From NCBI GenBank assembly GCA_963169345.1, contig CAUJCT010000053.1, forward strand, positions 1-64,000: a stretch of 64,000 nt of DNA. Direction: 5' to 3'. The notes below the pieces were generated by a model. It saw only the letters and a program-made list of their open reading frames with translations. It made no database searches and was not told where the DNA came from. This document shows positions 8,891 to 18,370 of this stretch, piece by piece; position 1 is the first letter of the stretch; the number at the start of each line of letters is the position of its first letter. Source of the stretch: Bacteroidota bacterium (GTDB lineage: Bacteria > Bacteroidota > Bacteroidia > NS11-12g > UBA955). Position numbers and translations under genes: made by a program.

Positions 8891-9313
8891 CTATTCCTCT
8901 GAATAGTTACATCTTCCTGTATCTTCTTTTTTCTTAAATCCAAGACTTACTGAATTGATGCAGTAACGCATTCCAGTGGGAGTTCCATATCCATCATCAA
9001 ATACATGCCCCAGGTGACCCTGGCAATTGGCACACACTACTTCGGTCCTTATCATACCATGACTTTTATCTATGATCTCAAGAACATGGTTTTTATCGAT
9101 TGTTTCATAAAAACTAGGCCAACCGCAGCCTGCATCAAATTTAGTTTTTGATTCAAACAATTCGGCCCCACATCCCTTACACACATATACACCTGGTTCC
9201 CAAAAGCGTTCGTACTCACCAGTGAATGGGCGTTCAGTTCCTTTCTTTCTAAGTACTCGGTACGACTCTTCACCAAGCAATTCCAACCATTCTTCCTCCG
9301 TTTTATTGATCAT
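8891..9313 (-). CDS. msrB: Peptide-methionine (R)-S-oxide reductase MsrB
   Basis: Repairs methionine-R-sulfoxide in proteins. With the start used here it has 140 residues. Two zinc-binding CxxC pairs are at Cys45/48 and Cys94/97. The resolving Cys63 lies in CGWPSF and the catalytic Cys118 in RYCINS. A longer frame runs up to base 9379, but a perfect -7 box (TAATTTTG, reading the minus strand) lies inside that extension, 8 nt before the ATG at 9313. The 22 extra residues also match nothing in the family, so the internal Met is chosen. No signal peptide, so cytoplasmic. Its 3' end is 8 nt from the convergent der stop. Confidence 0.95.
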   Translation of the reverse strand: MINKTEEEWLELLGEESYRVLRKKGTERPFTGEYERFWEPGVYVCKGCGAELFESKTKFDAGCGWPSFYETIDKNHVLEIIDKSHGMIRTEVVCANCQGHLGHVFDDGYGTPTGMRYCINSVSLGFKKKEDTGRCNYSEE

Positions 9314-9321
9314 ATCTTTTG

Positions 9322-9329
9322 CAAAATTA
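9322..9329 (-). promoter_or_regulatory. -7 box of msrB
   Basis: On the minus strand TAATTTTG, an exact TAnnTTTG, ends 8 nt before the msrB ATG. It decides the start codon. No good -33 box is seen. Confidence 0.65.
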
Positions 9330-9402
9330 AATCTATTAACTTGATTGTGTGACTTTTCATTCTGAAATATAAGACACATGAAAATAACCTCTCAGACTCA
9401 AA

Positions 9403-9434
9403 TTTGTTTGTTAAAAGGGTAGCTTCTATTTTTG
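9403..9434 (+). promoter_or_regulatory. Promoter of symporter operon
   Basis: TTTG at 9403-9406, a 20 nt spacer, TATTTTTG at 9427-9434. It lies 36 nt upstream of the symporter ATG and probably serves the following genes to about 15.3 kb. Confidence 0.65.
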
Positions 9435-9470
9435 GTCTTTGTTAAATAGTCAATATTTCAAACAACATCC

Positions 9471-10955
9471 ATGTCGGCACTTCTGTTTTTAACTGTCATC
9501 ATTTGCTATTTTGCTTCGCTCATCATAATTAGCAAAATTACTTCACGTAAAGCTGATGATGCCTCCTACTTTATTGGCAATAAACAATCTCCCTGGTACC
9601 TTGTCGCGTTTGGCATGCTGAGTGATTCACTGAGCGGAGTAACCTACATTTCTGTTCCTGGAGCGGTTCACAAAGTTTCACTTACATATTTTCAGGTTGT
9701 AATTGGCTATTTTCTGGGATACTTCCTGATTGTGTTTATTTTACTTCCCTTGTATTACCGACTCAATCTGATATCCATATACACTTATCTGCGCCAAAGA
9801 TTTGGGCAAAATGCTCAAAAAACCGGTTCCTTTTATTTTCTTATTTCGCGATTATTTGGTGCAGGAGGTCGATTAATGCTTGCAATAGGCGTCATGCAGA
9901 TTTTCATTTTTGATGCATGGAACATTCATTTTGCTCTTACAACCTCCATCTTCATCAGTCTAATGCTCATTTATACCTACAAAGGAGGCATTAAAACACT
10001 GGTATACACAGATGCCTTTCAATCTTTGTTTTTAATAGCTGGAGTGGTTCTTTCCATTGTAGCTATTGCCAGTCAACTTGACCTGGGTTTGTCGGACATT
10101 TCAAATATAGTTAGTACAGGACCCTATAGTAAAGTTATTGAAAGTAATCCGTATAAGGCGAGCTTTTGGGCAAAAAACATCATTGGTGGCGCTTTATTTA
10201 CAGTTGCCATGACCGGTTTGGATCAAAATATGATGCAAAAAAATCTTAGTATGAAGAGCCTGAGAGATGCTCAAAAAAATATGATTTGGTTCAGTTTCGT
10301 CATGGTCTTGGTTAATATCTTCTTTCTAACATTAGGTATCTTGCTTTACCATTATGCGACTGTCAATTCTATTGGCCTTCCTTTAAATGAAGAGGGTAAA
10401 ATTATAACTGACAAAGTCTTTCCAACATTGGCCATGAATCATTTCGGCACATTTACCTCATTGGCATTTATTATTGGACTTACTGCTGCAACATTTAGTT
10501 CTGCAGATTCTGTTCTGGCAACGTTGACGACTTCTTTCTGTATAGATTTCTTAGGTTTTGAGTCAGACAGCCAGTTGACACATGAAAAGAAAGTGAAGGC
10601 AAGACATCTAGTTCATATTGGTTTTGCTGTAGCACTTCTAATTGTCATACTATTTCTGAAGTTTATCCTTAAAGGAGACTCCGCTATAGATTTAATATTA
10701 TGGCTGGCAACACTAACCTACGGTCCTCTCATTGGATTATTTGCTATGGGATTATTTACAAAATGGCAATTTAACGATCGATTAATCCCTCTGATATGCA
10801 TGATTTCACCAGTTTTAAGCTATTTTATTTCCAAGAACAGCAAACAATATTTGGGCGGCTATGAGTTTGGAAATGAATTAATTTTACTAAATGGTGCTTT
10901 GACATTTATTTTTTTGCTATTATTGAAAACGAAAAAACTTCCAGTTTCAAATTAA
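9471..10955 (+). CDS. Sodium:solute symporter (SSS family)
   Basis: Inner-membrane secondary transporter of 494 residues with about 13 hydrophobic helices and little soluble sequence. Typical SSS features include the N-terminal ASYFIGNKQSPWYLVAFGM block (about 29-47), SDSLSGVTYISVPGA (about 48-65), the TYKGGIKTLVYTDAFQS block (about 172-188) and GLTAATFSSADSVLATL (about 344-360). The substrate cannot be read from the sequence; solute/sodium cotransport of a sugar, acid or amino acid is typical. It is the first gene of a run of same-strand genes. The next gene starts 5 nt after its stop, suggesting co-transcription. Confidence 0.92.
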   Translation: MSALLFLTVIICYFASLIIISKITSRKADDASYFIGNKQSPWYLVAFGMLSDSLSGVTYISVPGAVHKVSLTYFQVVIGYFLGYFLIVFILLPLYYRLNLISIYTYLRQRFGQNAQKTGSFYFLISRLFGAGGRLMLAIGVMQIFIFDAWNIHFALTTSIFISLMLIYTYKGGIKTLVYTDAFQSLFLIAGVVLSIVAIASQLDLGLSDISNIVSTGPYSKVIESNPYKASFWAKNIIGGALFTVAMTGLDQNMMQKNLSMKSLRDAQKNMIWFSFVMVLVNIFFLTLGILLYHYATVNSIGLPLNEEGKIITDKVFPTLAMNHFGTFTSLAFIIGLTAATFSSADSVLATLTTSFCIDFLGFESDSQLTHEKKVKARHLVHIGFAVALLIVILFLKFILKGDSAIDLILWLATLTYGPLIGLFAMGLFTKWQFNDRLIPLICMISPVLSYFISKNSKQYLGGYEFGNELILLNGALTFIFLLLLKTKKLPVSN

Positions 10956-10960
10956 AGATT

Positions 10961-13078
10961 ATGAAAAGATTTCCATTGATGGTCGCCATCATTCTTTTGT
11001 GGTCGTGTTCAGGAACAAAGATCCACATCCCATCACCTTACGAAACCAAACCGCTTTTTAAGCATGATTACACTTTAAGTGTTGGACCAAACAGCATTGG
11101 AGAGGCTGGCGATCTGGCTGAAGAGTTCCCTGATGAGAACATCGTCAACAGAGATGTCACCATCACTATTGATTTTGCATTCAATGAAAAATACGATTCT
11201 TCACTCTACTATAAACAATATCTGACAGAGAACAGAATTGCTGATAGTATTGCTCGTACTAAACGCAATAAGCCTTCTTTTTCAAAGAATCCTGAGCTGA
11301 CTGAACATCCAATTCCGGATGGACAGGTGTTTATGAATACCAAATATGAATACGATTTCATGAACATCAAGGATTTCACTGAAGAATCCGTTGTACTGCA
11401 TTACAACTCGACAACTTCTTTGAAAAACATCCATTTTTCAATAGACAACAATGATGCTACTCCTGAAAAACACGACGAGAGCAACGATGGCTATATGTAT
11501 TTCAAGACAGACAGTCGTTATAAAATTTATGATCTGGTATTGCCTTTAAGAGGTTCCAGAGTGAATTATGAATATGTAGAAGAGTGCCGCGACGCTAAAT
11601 TTAACAGTGTGTTTTATATACCTGAAGACCACTTTACTCAGAAAAAAGTCATCAAAATTGCTATGCCGGAATTCCTTGAATTCGACATCATTGAAAAGAA
11701 TTTTGAAGGCTTAAAGTATACCCGCGATACCATTGAAGTATCTTCTAAAGGTGGCAATTACAAAAACAAAGTAAAATATCTGGTTTATACTTTCAAACGC
11801 ATTCCAGCTTACAAAAACAATTTTGCAGACCGCGGACCATCTTACGATTACCCTTTTCTGTATTTCCACTTTAAAACCGCCTCTGATAATGGCAAAAAGC
11901 ACAATATCATGCGCAATACAGATGACCTTTACAATTGGTACAAACTGGTATCCTCGAACTTAACCAACGATACAACTCAGATTGCGCCATTTACCAGAAA
12001 TTTGGTAAAAGGATTAAAAACTGATGAAGAAAAAATTAAAGCGGTTTTTTACTGGATACAGGACAACATTCGATACATAGCGTTTGAAGATGGAACTGCA
12101 GGTTTCAGACCGGATGAATGTGCCGATGTTTTCAGAAAAAGATATGGCGATTGTAAGGGTATGGCTAATCTGACCAAAAACATGCTAAAAGTTTTAGGCT
12201 TCGATGCCCGCATGGTTTGGATTGGAACTAAACACCAAAACTTTAGCTACGATATTCCAGGTATGCCGGTTGATAACCATGCCATTTGTGCAGTTAAACT
12301 CAATGGTAAATTTGTGTTTCTGGATGGCACCGAAAACTATTGCGCTTATAACGATTACGCTAATAGAATTCAAGGCAGAAGATGCATCGTAGAAAATGGT
12401 GACTCCTACATCATAGAACGCATTCCGGAATGGGGATACGAACACAATGAGGAAGCTTCAACAGAAGTACTCTCCATTTCAGGAAACAAAATTGAAGCTC
12501 AAATCAGGAAAACTTTTATGGGTGAGAGCAAACTCGATTTAATTCGTCAATATAATTACTTACGTTCTGAGAACAGAGAAAGAGTCATGTACTTATATCT
12601 TTCAGACGATAATCCTTCCATGAAAGTAACTAATCTTATAACTACTGACATGGGCAACAGGGATATTAATCCTGAGCTGAAATACAACATGTCTGTAAGC
12701 GATCAGATATTCAAATCCAACAATAAGTTGCTGGTAAATATCGAATGGGATAGAGAATTTGATGGATTCTGGTTAGACAGCACCAGGACGGTTGACCTGG
12801 ATTTGCAGCACAAAATGTACATCAAACGCAATGTAACTTTTAACCTGGCCAGCGGTCAGAAAGTCCTTAAATTGCCTAAGCCGGTCATCATCGATAACGA
12901 ATATTACAGTTTCAGACTGGAAATGAAAGTTGTTGGCAATACTATAGTTTACACCAAATCTATCATTGGCAAAAAAGACTATATCCCTGCTAAAATGCTG
13001 GGCCAATTCAGAAGAGATTGTGGTCAACTTTCGAAATTTTACAACACCTTTATAGAACTAAGCATCGTCAACAGCTAA
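10961..13078 (+). CDS. Transglutaminase-like lipoprotein (DUF3857-type)
   Basis: Lipoprotein of 705 residues: signal peptide with lipobox LWSC, lipidated Cys16. The central transglutaminase/protease-like fold has a full catalytic triad. Cys398 is in YGDCKGMA, His440 in DNHAIC and Asp455 in FLDGTE. The N-terminal half is beta-rich and resembles the DUF3857 region that usually precedes this domain; the C-terminal part is beta-rich as well. Such proteins sit in the periplasm or outer membrane of Bacteroidota and are thought to act on envelope proteins or peptidoglycan, but the substrate is unknown. Adjacent to a paralogue-like gene (14 nt gap) that lacks the catalytic Cys. Confidence 0.85.
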   Translation: MKRFPLMVAIILLWSCSGTKIHIPSPYETKPLFKHDYTLSVGPNSIGEAGDLAEEFPDENIVNRDVTITIDFAFNEKYDSSLYYKQYLTENRIADSIARTKRNKPSFSKNPELTEHPIPDGQVFMNTKYEYDFMNIKDFTEESVVLHYNSTTSLKNIHFSIDNNDATPEKHDESNDGYMYFKTDSRYKIYDLVLPLRGSRVNYEYVEECRDAKFNSVFYIPEDHFTQKKVIKIAMPEFLEFDIIEKNFEGLKYTRDTIEVSSKGGNYKNKVKYLVYTFKRIPAYKNNFADRGPSYDYPFLYFHFKTASDNGKKHNIMRNTDDLYNWYKLVSSNLTNDTTQIAPFTRNLVKGLKTDEEKIKAVFYWIQDNIRYIAFEDGTAGFRPDECADVFRKRYGDCKGMANLTKNMLKVLGFDARMVWIGTKHQNFSYDIPGMPVDNHAICAVKLNGKFVFLDGTENYCAYNDYANRIQGRRCIVENGDSYIIERIPEWGYEHNEEASTEVLSISGNKIEAQIRKTFMGESKLDLIRQYNYLRSENRERVMYLYLSDDNPSMKVTNLITTDMGNRDINPELKYNMSVSDQIFKSNNKLLVNIEWDREFDGFWLDSTRTVDLDLQHKMYIKRNVTFNLASGQKVLKLPKPVIIDNEYYSFRLEMKVVGNTIVYTKSIIGKKDYIPAKMLGQFRRDCGQLSKFYNTFIELSIVNS

Positions 13079-13091
13079 GAATTTTAAAACC

Positions 13092-15320
13092 ATGAAAAAG
13101 TTATTTTCAATTATAATCTGTGCTATATTTGTTTCCTATACACAGGCACAGTCAGAAATAGAAAAGAAGTATTTCGCACAGGAGTTCAATGATACCTTCA
13201 AAAAAGAATCCATTGTTATATCCCGTTATCTTAAAGAATACACCTATACAAAAGCGGGAATAAACGATTACAAAATAAATGTTGTAGTACGTATTCAATA
13301 TAAACTGAATGATATCTCAGCTTTGTCTACTTTTAGTACTATGGTTAAAAAGAATGACCTTAAAAGGTACGAATTGAAGCAAATCAAACCAAACGGAAAG
13401 GTCAATGTCATTTATGAGTACTTCGACAAAAAATACCCGGATGATGGATATGACCCTGCTGATGTGGATGAGAAAAAAAACAAGGAAGAAAATATCCCAT
13501 TGGAAGACCTCGAAATAGGTGATATCATCGATTACAAATACGAATTTACCTACACCACAAAAATTGAAAATCCGCGTTCAGTTAAAGCTCAAAATGGCAA
13601 GGTTGATGATGAATACATAAAGGTACCCAATCACAACCAATATCGCTTTCTGCCTTTCTCTGATGAGTATTTGATTGAATCCTATCCTGTTGTTAGCCGA
13701 TTGATGGTATATTCAGTTCCTTCCGAATTGAAAATGCTGCAAAGGCCAATCAATACCAGTTTCAAATTCGAAGAAAGAAAGCAGTCAGATCTCACCATTT
13801 ACGAATGTCTTGCAACCAATATACCGGCTTATGTTGAAGAAAATTTCTCTTACAACATGAAATACAATCCGGTATTGAAGTTTCATTTGATTCAAACCAA
13901 TACAGCTAAACAAGCCTTCTATCCTTATCAATTCGAATCCACTAATGTTACTCAAGAAGAGATTGTAGCTTTGGGAAGAAAACTATTTAAGGATAAAACT
14001 TATATATCCCATATACTGGCTTACAAGAAAGTGAGCAATTTGGAGGATTACCAATATACTCAAAACGATATCTATCAGGATTTGGAGATCAATAAGTTTT
14101 TCAAAGCCTTTGTTAAAACCTTCTGTAAGAAAGATAAAAACAAGTATGAGTCATTAAATAAAATGCACGAGTACTTAACCAATGAAGACAAGCTGAACAA
14201 TTACAGATTCAGTGACATGGCTTATGCGGTGATACTTGGCAGATTCTCTAAATTTTTAGGATTGAAGTTCAAAATGATTGCAACCCTTCCAAAATATGAA
14301 GGTGAATGGAATCAGGTTATATCACCTTATGAAATCACCTGGGGTATTTATTTACCAAGACCACAAGGCGATATTTATATCACAGATTACAGCGAGAAGA
14401 GCAATATTTTCCTGAAAGATGGTTCACTTATCAATACAGATGTTATAGTATTTGACCCACTTAAATTAGATCCGCACACTACAGTTAAATATCAGGATGT
14501 TCCTGCCAGCGAAAACTTATATGAAACCTATACAAAAGCAACACTTTCAAGCGAGCCGGGTTATGAGTATGAATTTGTGAACACCTACATGATTCACGGC
14601 TCTCATAAGTATTCCATCTCTCCGAATATTGCCAATCAGTTCAGCACCAAACAACTCAGAACTGCAGGTTTCTATGGATTACTAAAATACAGTGAAGTGT
14701 ATAATTTCAGGGAGTTTACATCAGATAAACAGTTTTACGAAGAATTTGCAAGACTGGATTCTTTCTGGAGATTGTATTACAAAACCTATTACAATTCACA
14801 AATGCATGCTGATGTCTATGAAGATTACAGTTTCCCTGACATCCAATTTGACAGTACTGTTCAGATAAATGATGATGATTATGAAGACAACGATACTGCT
14901 GTTTACAGATTTAAAAATTATTTCAGAGCAGCCGGCATACTCATGTCATCCGATAATGACTCTTTGAAAATTCTCAATCTTGGCAACTTAATTACTACGC
15001 AATACCACATCAGTAATTATTTCAAAACTGAAAGGCAGTGCGATGTTTATAACACCAATCTGCGTCAGATTAACTACAACATTGAGATAGAAATTCCAAA
15101 CGGCTATAAACCCGTTAATTTGTCTGATTTTAATGTTGATTTTACAAATGAAGCAGGGAGTTTTAAGGCAGAAGCTGTATTTGAAAATGGTAAAATTATT
15201 CTTAAAGTCACCAAGATTTATAGTTTTCATTATTTGCCTAAAGACAAATGGCCAGTACTGGTAGATTTCCTTCAGATGACTGAAAAATACTATCAAAAGG
15301 TCCTCATCCTGAGCATTTAA
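13092..15320 (+). CDS. DUF3857-like exported protein, degenerate transglutaminase
   Basis: 742 residues with a Sec signal peptide (MKKLFSIIICAIFVSYTQAQ). The N-terminal region has the DUF3857-type pattern (ELKQIKPNGKVNVIYEYFD, then LEDLEIGDIIDYKYEF). The middle part aligns with the transglutaminase core of the preceding gene through KFLGLKFKMIATLP, corresponding to KVLGFDARMVWIG. The YGDCKG block there is replaced by YRFSDMA, so the nucleophilic Cys is absent. Probably a non-catalytic partner or binding protein of the upstream lipoprotein (inference). A cytochrome, transport or T9SS motif is not seen. Co-directional and close enough to be in one operon with it. Confidence 0.75.
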   Translation: MKKLFSIIICAIFVSYTQAQSEIEKKYFAQEFNDTFKKESIVISRYLKEYTYTKAGINDYKINVVVRIQYKLNDISALSTFSTMVKKNDLKRYELKQIKPNGKVNVIYEYFDKKYPDDGYDPADVDEKKNKEENIPLEDLEIGDIIDYKYEFTYTTKIENPRSVKAQNGKVDDEYIKVPNHNQYRFLPFSDEYLIESYPVVSRLMVYSVPSELKMLQRPINTSFKFEERKQSDLTIYECLATNIPAYVEENFSYNMKYNPVLKFHLIQTNTAKQAFYPYQFESTNVTQEEIVALGRKLFKDKTYISHILAYKKVSNLEDYQYTQNDIYQDLEINKFFKAFVKTFCKKDKNKYESLNKMHEYLTNEDKLNNYRFSDMAYAVILGRFSKFLGLKFKMIATLPKYEGEWNQVISPYEITWGIYLPRPQGDIYITDYSEKSNIFLKDGSLINTDVIVFDPLKLDPHTTVKYQDVPASENLYETYTKATLSSEPGYEYEFVNTYMIHGSHKYSISPNIANQFSTKQLRTAGFYGLLKYSEVYNFREFTSDKQFYEEFARLDSFWRLYYKTYYNSQMHADVYEDYSFPDIQFDSTVQINDDDYEDNDTAVYRFKNYFRAAGILMSSDNDSLKILNLGNLITTQYHISNYFKTERQCDVYNTNLRQINYNIEIEIPNGYKPVNLSDFNVDFTNEAGSFKAEAVFENGKIILKVTKIYSFHYLPKDKWPVLVDFLQMTEKYYQKVLILSI

Positions 15321-15358
15321 GGCAATCCGCAATATTCGGTATAAGGTTTGCGTTAGAT

Positions 15359-16030
15359 ATGTGTATGAGATTACTTATCGGCATAATATTGATAATGGGA
15401 TTGATGCTGGTAAATTTGAGTTTTACTTTTCAATCTGGTCCCGGACCTAAAAAGAAAATCTATAGAGACACCATCTATAGATACAAAACAAAAGCTGAAC
15501 CAGACAATAAGCCCAAACCGGTTGTTGTTGCCAGTCCAAAACCTGCAACTCCTGCTCCTAAACCCAAGTTACCTGAAGTAGCTGAAGAGAACAGGAAAAT
15601 TAATATCACCTCTGAAATAAAGCGTTTCGTGGTTAAAAAATCACTGCAGAAACTCTATGTTTATTTCGCCGATACCTTTAAAGTATTCAGAATTTCTTTG
15701 GGAGCCAATCCAATTGGGCACAAAATGAAACAAGGTGATAACAAAACTCCGGAAGGTAAATACACCATTTCATTTAAGAATCCGAATAGCAGAGGTCACC
15801 GCTCACTTAAGATTTCATATCCAAATGAAGCGGATAAAGCCAGAGCCAGAAACGCTGGAGTGAATCCAGGAGGAGATATTTTTATTCATGGATTGTGGTG
15901 GAATACTCAAGACCCTGCCAATCACTGGAAAGATAACTGGACCAGAGGCTGCATAGCAGTTAATAATTCAGAAATCGAGGAAATCTTTGATCACACAGCT
16001 GTTAGTACCGAAATTACTATTTTGCCTTAA
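15359..16030 (+). CDS. L,D-transpeptidase (YkuD domain)
   Basis: Peptidoglycan cross-linking or lipoprotein-anchoring L,D-transpeptidase. 223 residues: an N-terminal hydrophobic signal/anchor (about 3-22), a Pro/Lys-rich linker (about 50-75) that could span the periplasm, then a YkuD domain from about 85. The conserved His177 (FIHG) and nucleophile Cys198 (TRGCIAV) are present. The first codons give two possible ATGs (15359 and 15365); the second gives a more typical signal peptide. It follows the transglutaminase pair, so the stretch looks like an envelope-remodelling cluster. Its stop overlaps the stop of the convergent small membrane protein by 4 bp. Confidence 0.92.
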   Translation: MCMRLLIGIILIMGLMLVNLSFTFQSGPGPKKKIYRDTIYRYKTKAEPDNKPKPVVVASPKPATPAPKPKLPEVAEENRKINITSEIKRFVVKKSLQKLYVYFADTFKVFRISLGANPIGHKMKQGDNKTPEGKYTISFKNPNSRGHRSLKISYPNEADKARARNAGVNPGGDIFIHGLWWNTQDPANHWKDNWTRGCIAVNNSEIEEIFDHTAVSTEITILP

Positions 16031-16446
16031 GTTATTATACACTTTTGATTAATCATAGTTTCCAGCATTTCAGCATCTTTCGGGTCATCCAAATACGATT
16101 TTTGCATTGAAATAACTTCTCCGGTATCCTTTATCTTAAAATTGATTTCGTACAACTGGTGATTGACTTTTTCAACTTGTTCCCATCTCAAAAACTTGGG
16201 TTTTTGAAACAAATGAAAACAGTAGCGAATACCATCATCATCCAATACTAAAAAACACTGCTTTGAGAATAAACCAACTCTGTTAGAACTCAGCAACCAG
16301 TATGAAACAGCCAACATTGGGAAGATGGTGAAACTGTACCACAATATCAAAGGATAAAAAGCTAAGCTAACCATCAATCCAAAAATTCCGAAAACCGCCA
16401 TCATTGGTGCCTCCGCTTTCATTCTGTTTATCTTGAATACCTGCAT
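16027..16446 (-). CDS. Small membrane protein of unknown function
   Basis: 139 residues. Two adjacent hydrophobic segments (about 15-33 and 38-52) are followed by a soluble beta-rich C-terminal part (about 60-139) containing a DDDGIRYCF turn and a WEQVEKV stretch. The layout resembles PH-like membrane proteins (bPH/YcxB-type, two helices plus a PH-like sheet), but the match is only by shape. A perfect -7 box 5 nt before the ATG supports the start. Convergent with the L,D-transpeptidase gene (4 bp overlap) and 28 nt downstream of prmC on the same strand, with its own promoter. Confidence 0.7.
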   Translation of the reverse strand: MQVFKINRMKAEAPMMAVFGIFGLMVSLAFYPLILWYSFTIFPMLAVSYWLLSSNRVGLFSKQCFLVLDDDGIRYCFHLFQKPKFLRWEQVEKVNHQLYEINFKIKDTGEVISMQKSYLDDPKDAEMLETMINQKCIIT

Positions 16447-16451
16447 CGCGG

Positions 16452-16459
16452 CAAAATTA
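16452..16459 (-). promoter_or_regulatory. -7 box of small membrane protein gene
   Basis: TAATTTTG on the minus strand, ending 5 nt before the ATG at 16446; implies a leaderless or nearly leaderless mRNA. Confidence 0.6.
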
Positions 16460-16474
16460 ACTTAATTTCGGGGA

Positions 16475-17332
16475 TTATCCGACCTTTCTGTTTATCCTTG
16501 CAAATCGCTCTTTTCCGCTCATGTCCACTCCAATTTCCATTTCAAGTTGACGCTCTTCGCAAAATTTCAACAAATCCACAGCTGTTAAAGGATTCATCTC
16601 AAAATAAATTTCAGGCATTTTCTCTCCGGTAAACAGTTCAATAATCCGTTTATAAAAAATCAATGGGTCCTTACCTTTTGCAAATAAAGCTATATGTGGC
16701 TCGTAATCTAAAACTACACGACTCATTTGTTCTGATTCAGATTCCAAAATATAGGGAGGGTTACTGATTACCACATCCGGCCTTTGTCTTGACCAACTTT
16801 CATTCAAAATATTCATTTGAAACCATTCTATTGAGTTCGAAATAAAATTATACCTTTCACTCAGGATAGACTTTTCGAGTGCATCATAACTGATATCACA
16901 TGCTAAAATATGCGCCTCCTGAAAATGCGCTCTTGCTGCTATAGCCAAACATCCGCTTCCGGTACAGATATCCGCAATTACCTGTGTTTTTAGATTTGCT
17001 CTTCTCTCCTTCATCCAATAAAACAATTCTTCCGTTTCGGGACGCGGAATTAAAACGGACTTGGAGACCAGAATTTTTTTATCGCAAAACCTAGCATAAC
17101 CTACTATATGCTGATAGGGTTCACTTTTAGTCAATCTCAACAACAACTGATCAAGGTGTTGCTGTTCATTGAATGGAAGCTGACCATTGGTAATCCGTTT
17201 CAATTTGGATATTCCAAAAATATCTTCAAAAAGCAACTCTGTAATTCGTGCAGCCTCCTCCTTTTCGTGAATGTCCTTCAGTGTTTTTATTGAATATCGG
17301 TATGCTTCTTCCAGTGTCAAAATAGTATGCAA
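16475..17332 (-). CDS. prmC: Peptide chain release factor N5-glutamine methyltransferase
   Basis: SAM-dependent methylation of the GGQ glutamine of release factors. 285 residues with an N-terminal helical domain (1-80), then a Rossmann methyltransferase. SAM-binding motif ADICTGSGCLAIA is at about 120-132, and the substrate-Gln motif NPPY lies in VVISNPPYIL. No ATG is available near the N-terminus. The frame starts with TTG at 17332, and another TTG lies at 17320 (just after a near -7 match). Either is possible. The 5' end overlaps the 5' end of divergent ribD by 6 bp, so the two promoters must overlap. Confidence 0.93.
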   Translation of the reverse strand: MHTILTLEEAYRYSIKTLKDIHEKEEAARITELLFEDIFGISKLKRITNGQLPFNEQQHLDQLLLRLTKSEPYQHIVGYARFCDKKILVSKSVLIPRPETEELFYWMKERRANLKTQVIADICTGSGCLAIAARAHFQEAHILACDISYDALEKSILSERYNFISNSIEWFQMNILNESWSRQRPDVVISNPPYILESESEQMSRVVLDYEPHIALFAKGKDPLIFYKRIIELFTGEKMPEIYFEMNPLTAVDLLKFCEERQLEMEIGVDMSGKERFARINRKVG

Positions 17333-18370
17333 AGTTTTGAGTATTTTTGCAGAATACCAACCGAATCTGAAAAATATATCTCAAGATGTATCACCCTTGC
17401 AAAAAAGGGATTGGGGCAGGTTTCTCCAAATCCATTAGTAGGGTGCGTGATAGTACATAACGGACGAATAATTTCTGAATCTTACCATAAAATTTACGGT
17501 GGTCCACACGCTGAAGTAAATGCTATCAATGCGCTTGATGACCATGAAATCTTAAAAGACTGCACCGTATATGTCAATCTTGAACCTTGTGCTCATTATG
17601 GCAAAACACCACCATGTGCTCAATTACTCATTGAAAAACAAGTTAAAAAAGTGGTTATAGGTATGCAAGACCCCTATCCTGAAGTCGCTGGCAAAGGTAT
17701 CCAAATGCTTAAACAAGCAGGCATAAAAGTTGAAGTTGGCGTTCTCGAAAAAAACTGTCAGGAAGTCAACAAACGATTTTTATGCAACCTGAATCATCAA
17801 AGGCCCTATGTTATTTTAAAATGGGCCGAGAGTGCAGATGGGTTTATTGGTCAGTCAAAACCTATACAGATTTCAGGAGAAAAAGCCAGACAAATCGTGC
17901 ATGAATGGCGCACTCAGGAAGATGCTTTTTTGGTTGGCACCAATACGCTTTTAATCGATAACCCACAGCTCAATGTGCGTTTTGCAAAAGGTAGAAATCC
18001 CATCCGGATTGCTTTGGATTTTCATCTGAAGTCTGAAGCACAACAGCTTCACTTCAAAGACAATTCCCAAAGAAGTCTGATATTAAACGGCATAAAAAAT
18101 GAAATCTCCGGTCAGCTTGAATATCAACTAATAAACAACACTCAAGTCTCTACAATTTTAAAAAAATTATGGGAACTTAAAATAGGCAGTATTGTTGTTG
18201 AAGGCGGAGCTGCCATCCTGAACAGCTTTATACAATCCGGACTTTATGATGAAATAAAAATATTTAAATCGAAACAACTACAGTTGAATAACGGTGTTAA
18301 AGCTCCATTTATTGAAACTGATCCTAAAAGTGAACTGGATCTTGGCGACGATATTCTGATTAGTTATTGA
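17327..18370 (+). CDS. ribD: Bifunctional riboflavin biosynthesis protein RibD
   Basis: Deaminase plus reductase acting on the pyrimidine intermediates of riboflavin synthesis. 347 residues. The N-terminal cytidine-deaminase-like domain has the zinc motifs HAEVNA (about 62-67) and PCAHYGKTPPCA (about 87-98). The C-terminal reductase domain (about 155-347) carries VILKWAESADGFIG and VVEGGAAILNSF. The ATG at 17327 is the only ordinary start, but a perfect -7 box TATTTTTG lies inside the ORF at 17342-17349 and is followed by an in-frame ATA at 17354. The family usually begins near Glu13-Lys16, so the true start is uncertain. The next gene begins on its stop codon (TGATG). Confidence 0.93.
   Translation: MQSFEYFCRIPTESEKYISRCITLAKKGLGQVSPNPLVGCVIVHNGRIISESYHKIYGGPHAEVNAINALDDHEILKDCTVYVNLEPCAHYGKTPPCAQLLIEKQVKKVVIGMQDPYPEVAGKGIQMLKQAGIKVEVGVLEKNCQEVNKRFLCNLNHQRPYVILKWAESADGFIGQSKPIQISGEKARQIVHEWRTQEDAFLVGTNTLLIDNPQLNVRFAKGRNPIRIALDFHLKSEAQQLHFKDNSQRSLILNGIKNEISGQLEYQLINNTQVSTILKKLWELKIGSIVVEGGAAILNSFIQSGLYDEIKIFKSKQLQLNNGVKAPFIETDPKSELDLGDDILISY

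Noticed and set aside
9314..9379. Longer msrB from 9379
   Set aside because: A perfect -7 box lies in the extension 8 nt before the internal ATG, and the extra residues fit nothing in the family.
9310..9470. Riboswitch between msrB and the symporter
   Set aside because: The gap is short and fully explained by two promoters; no conserved structure was seen.
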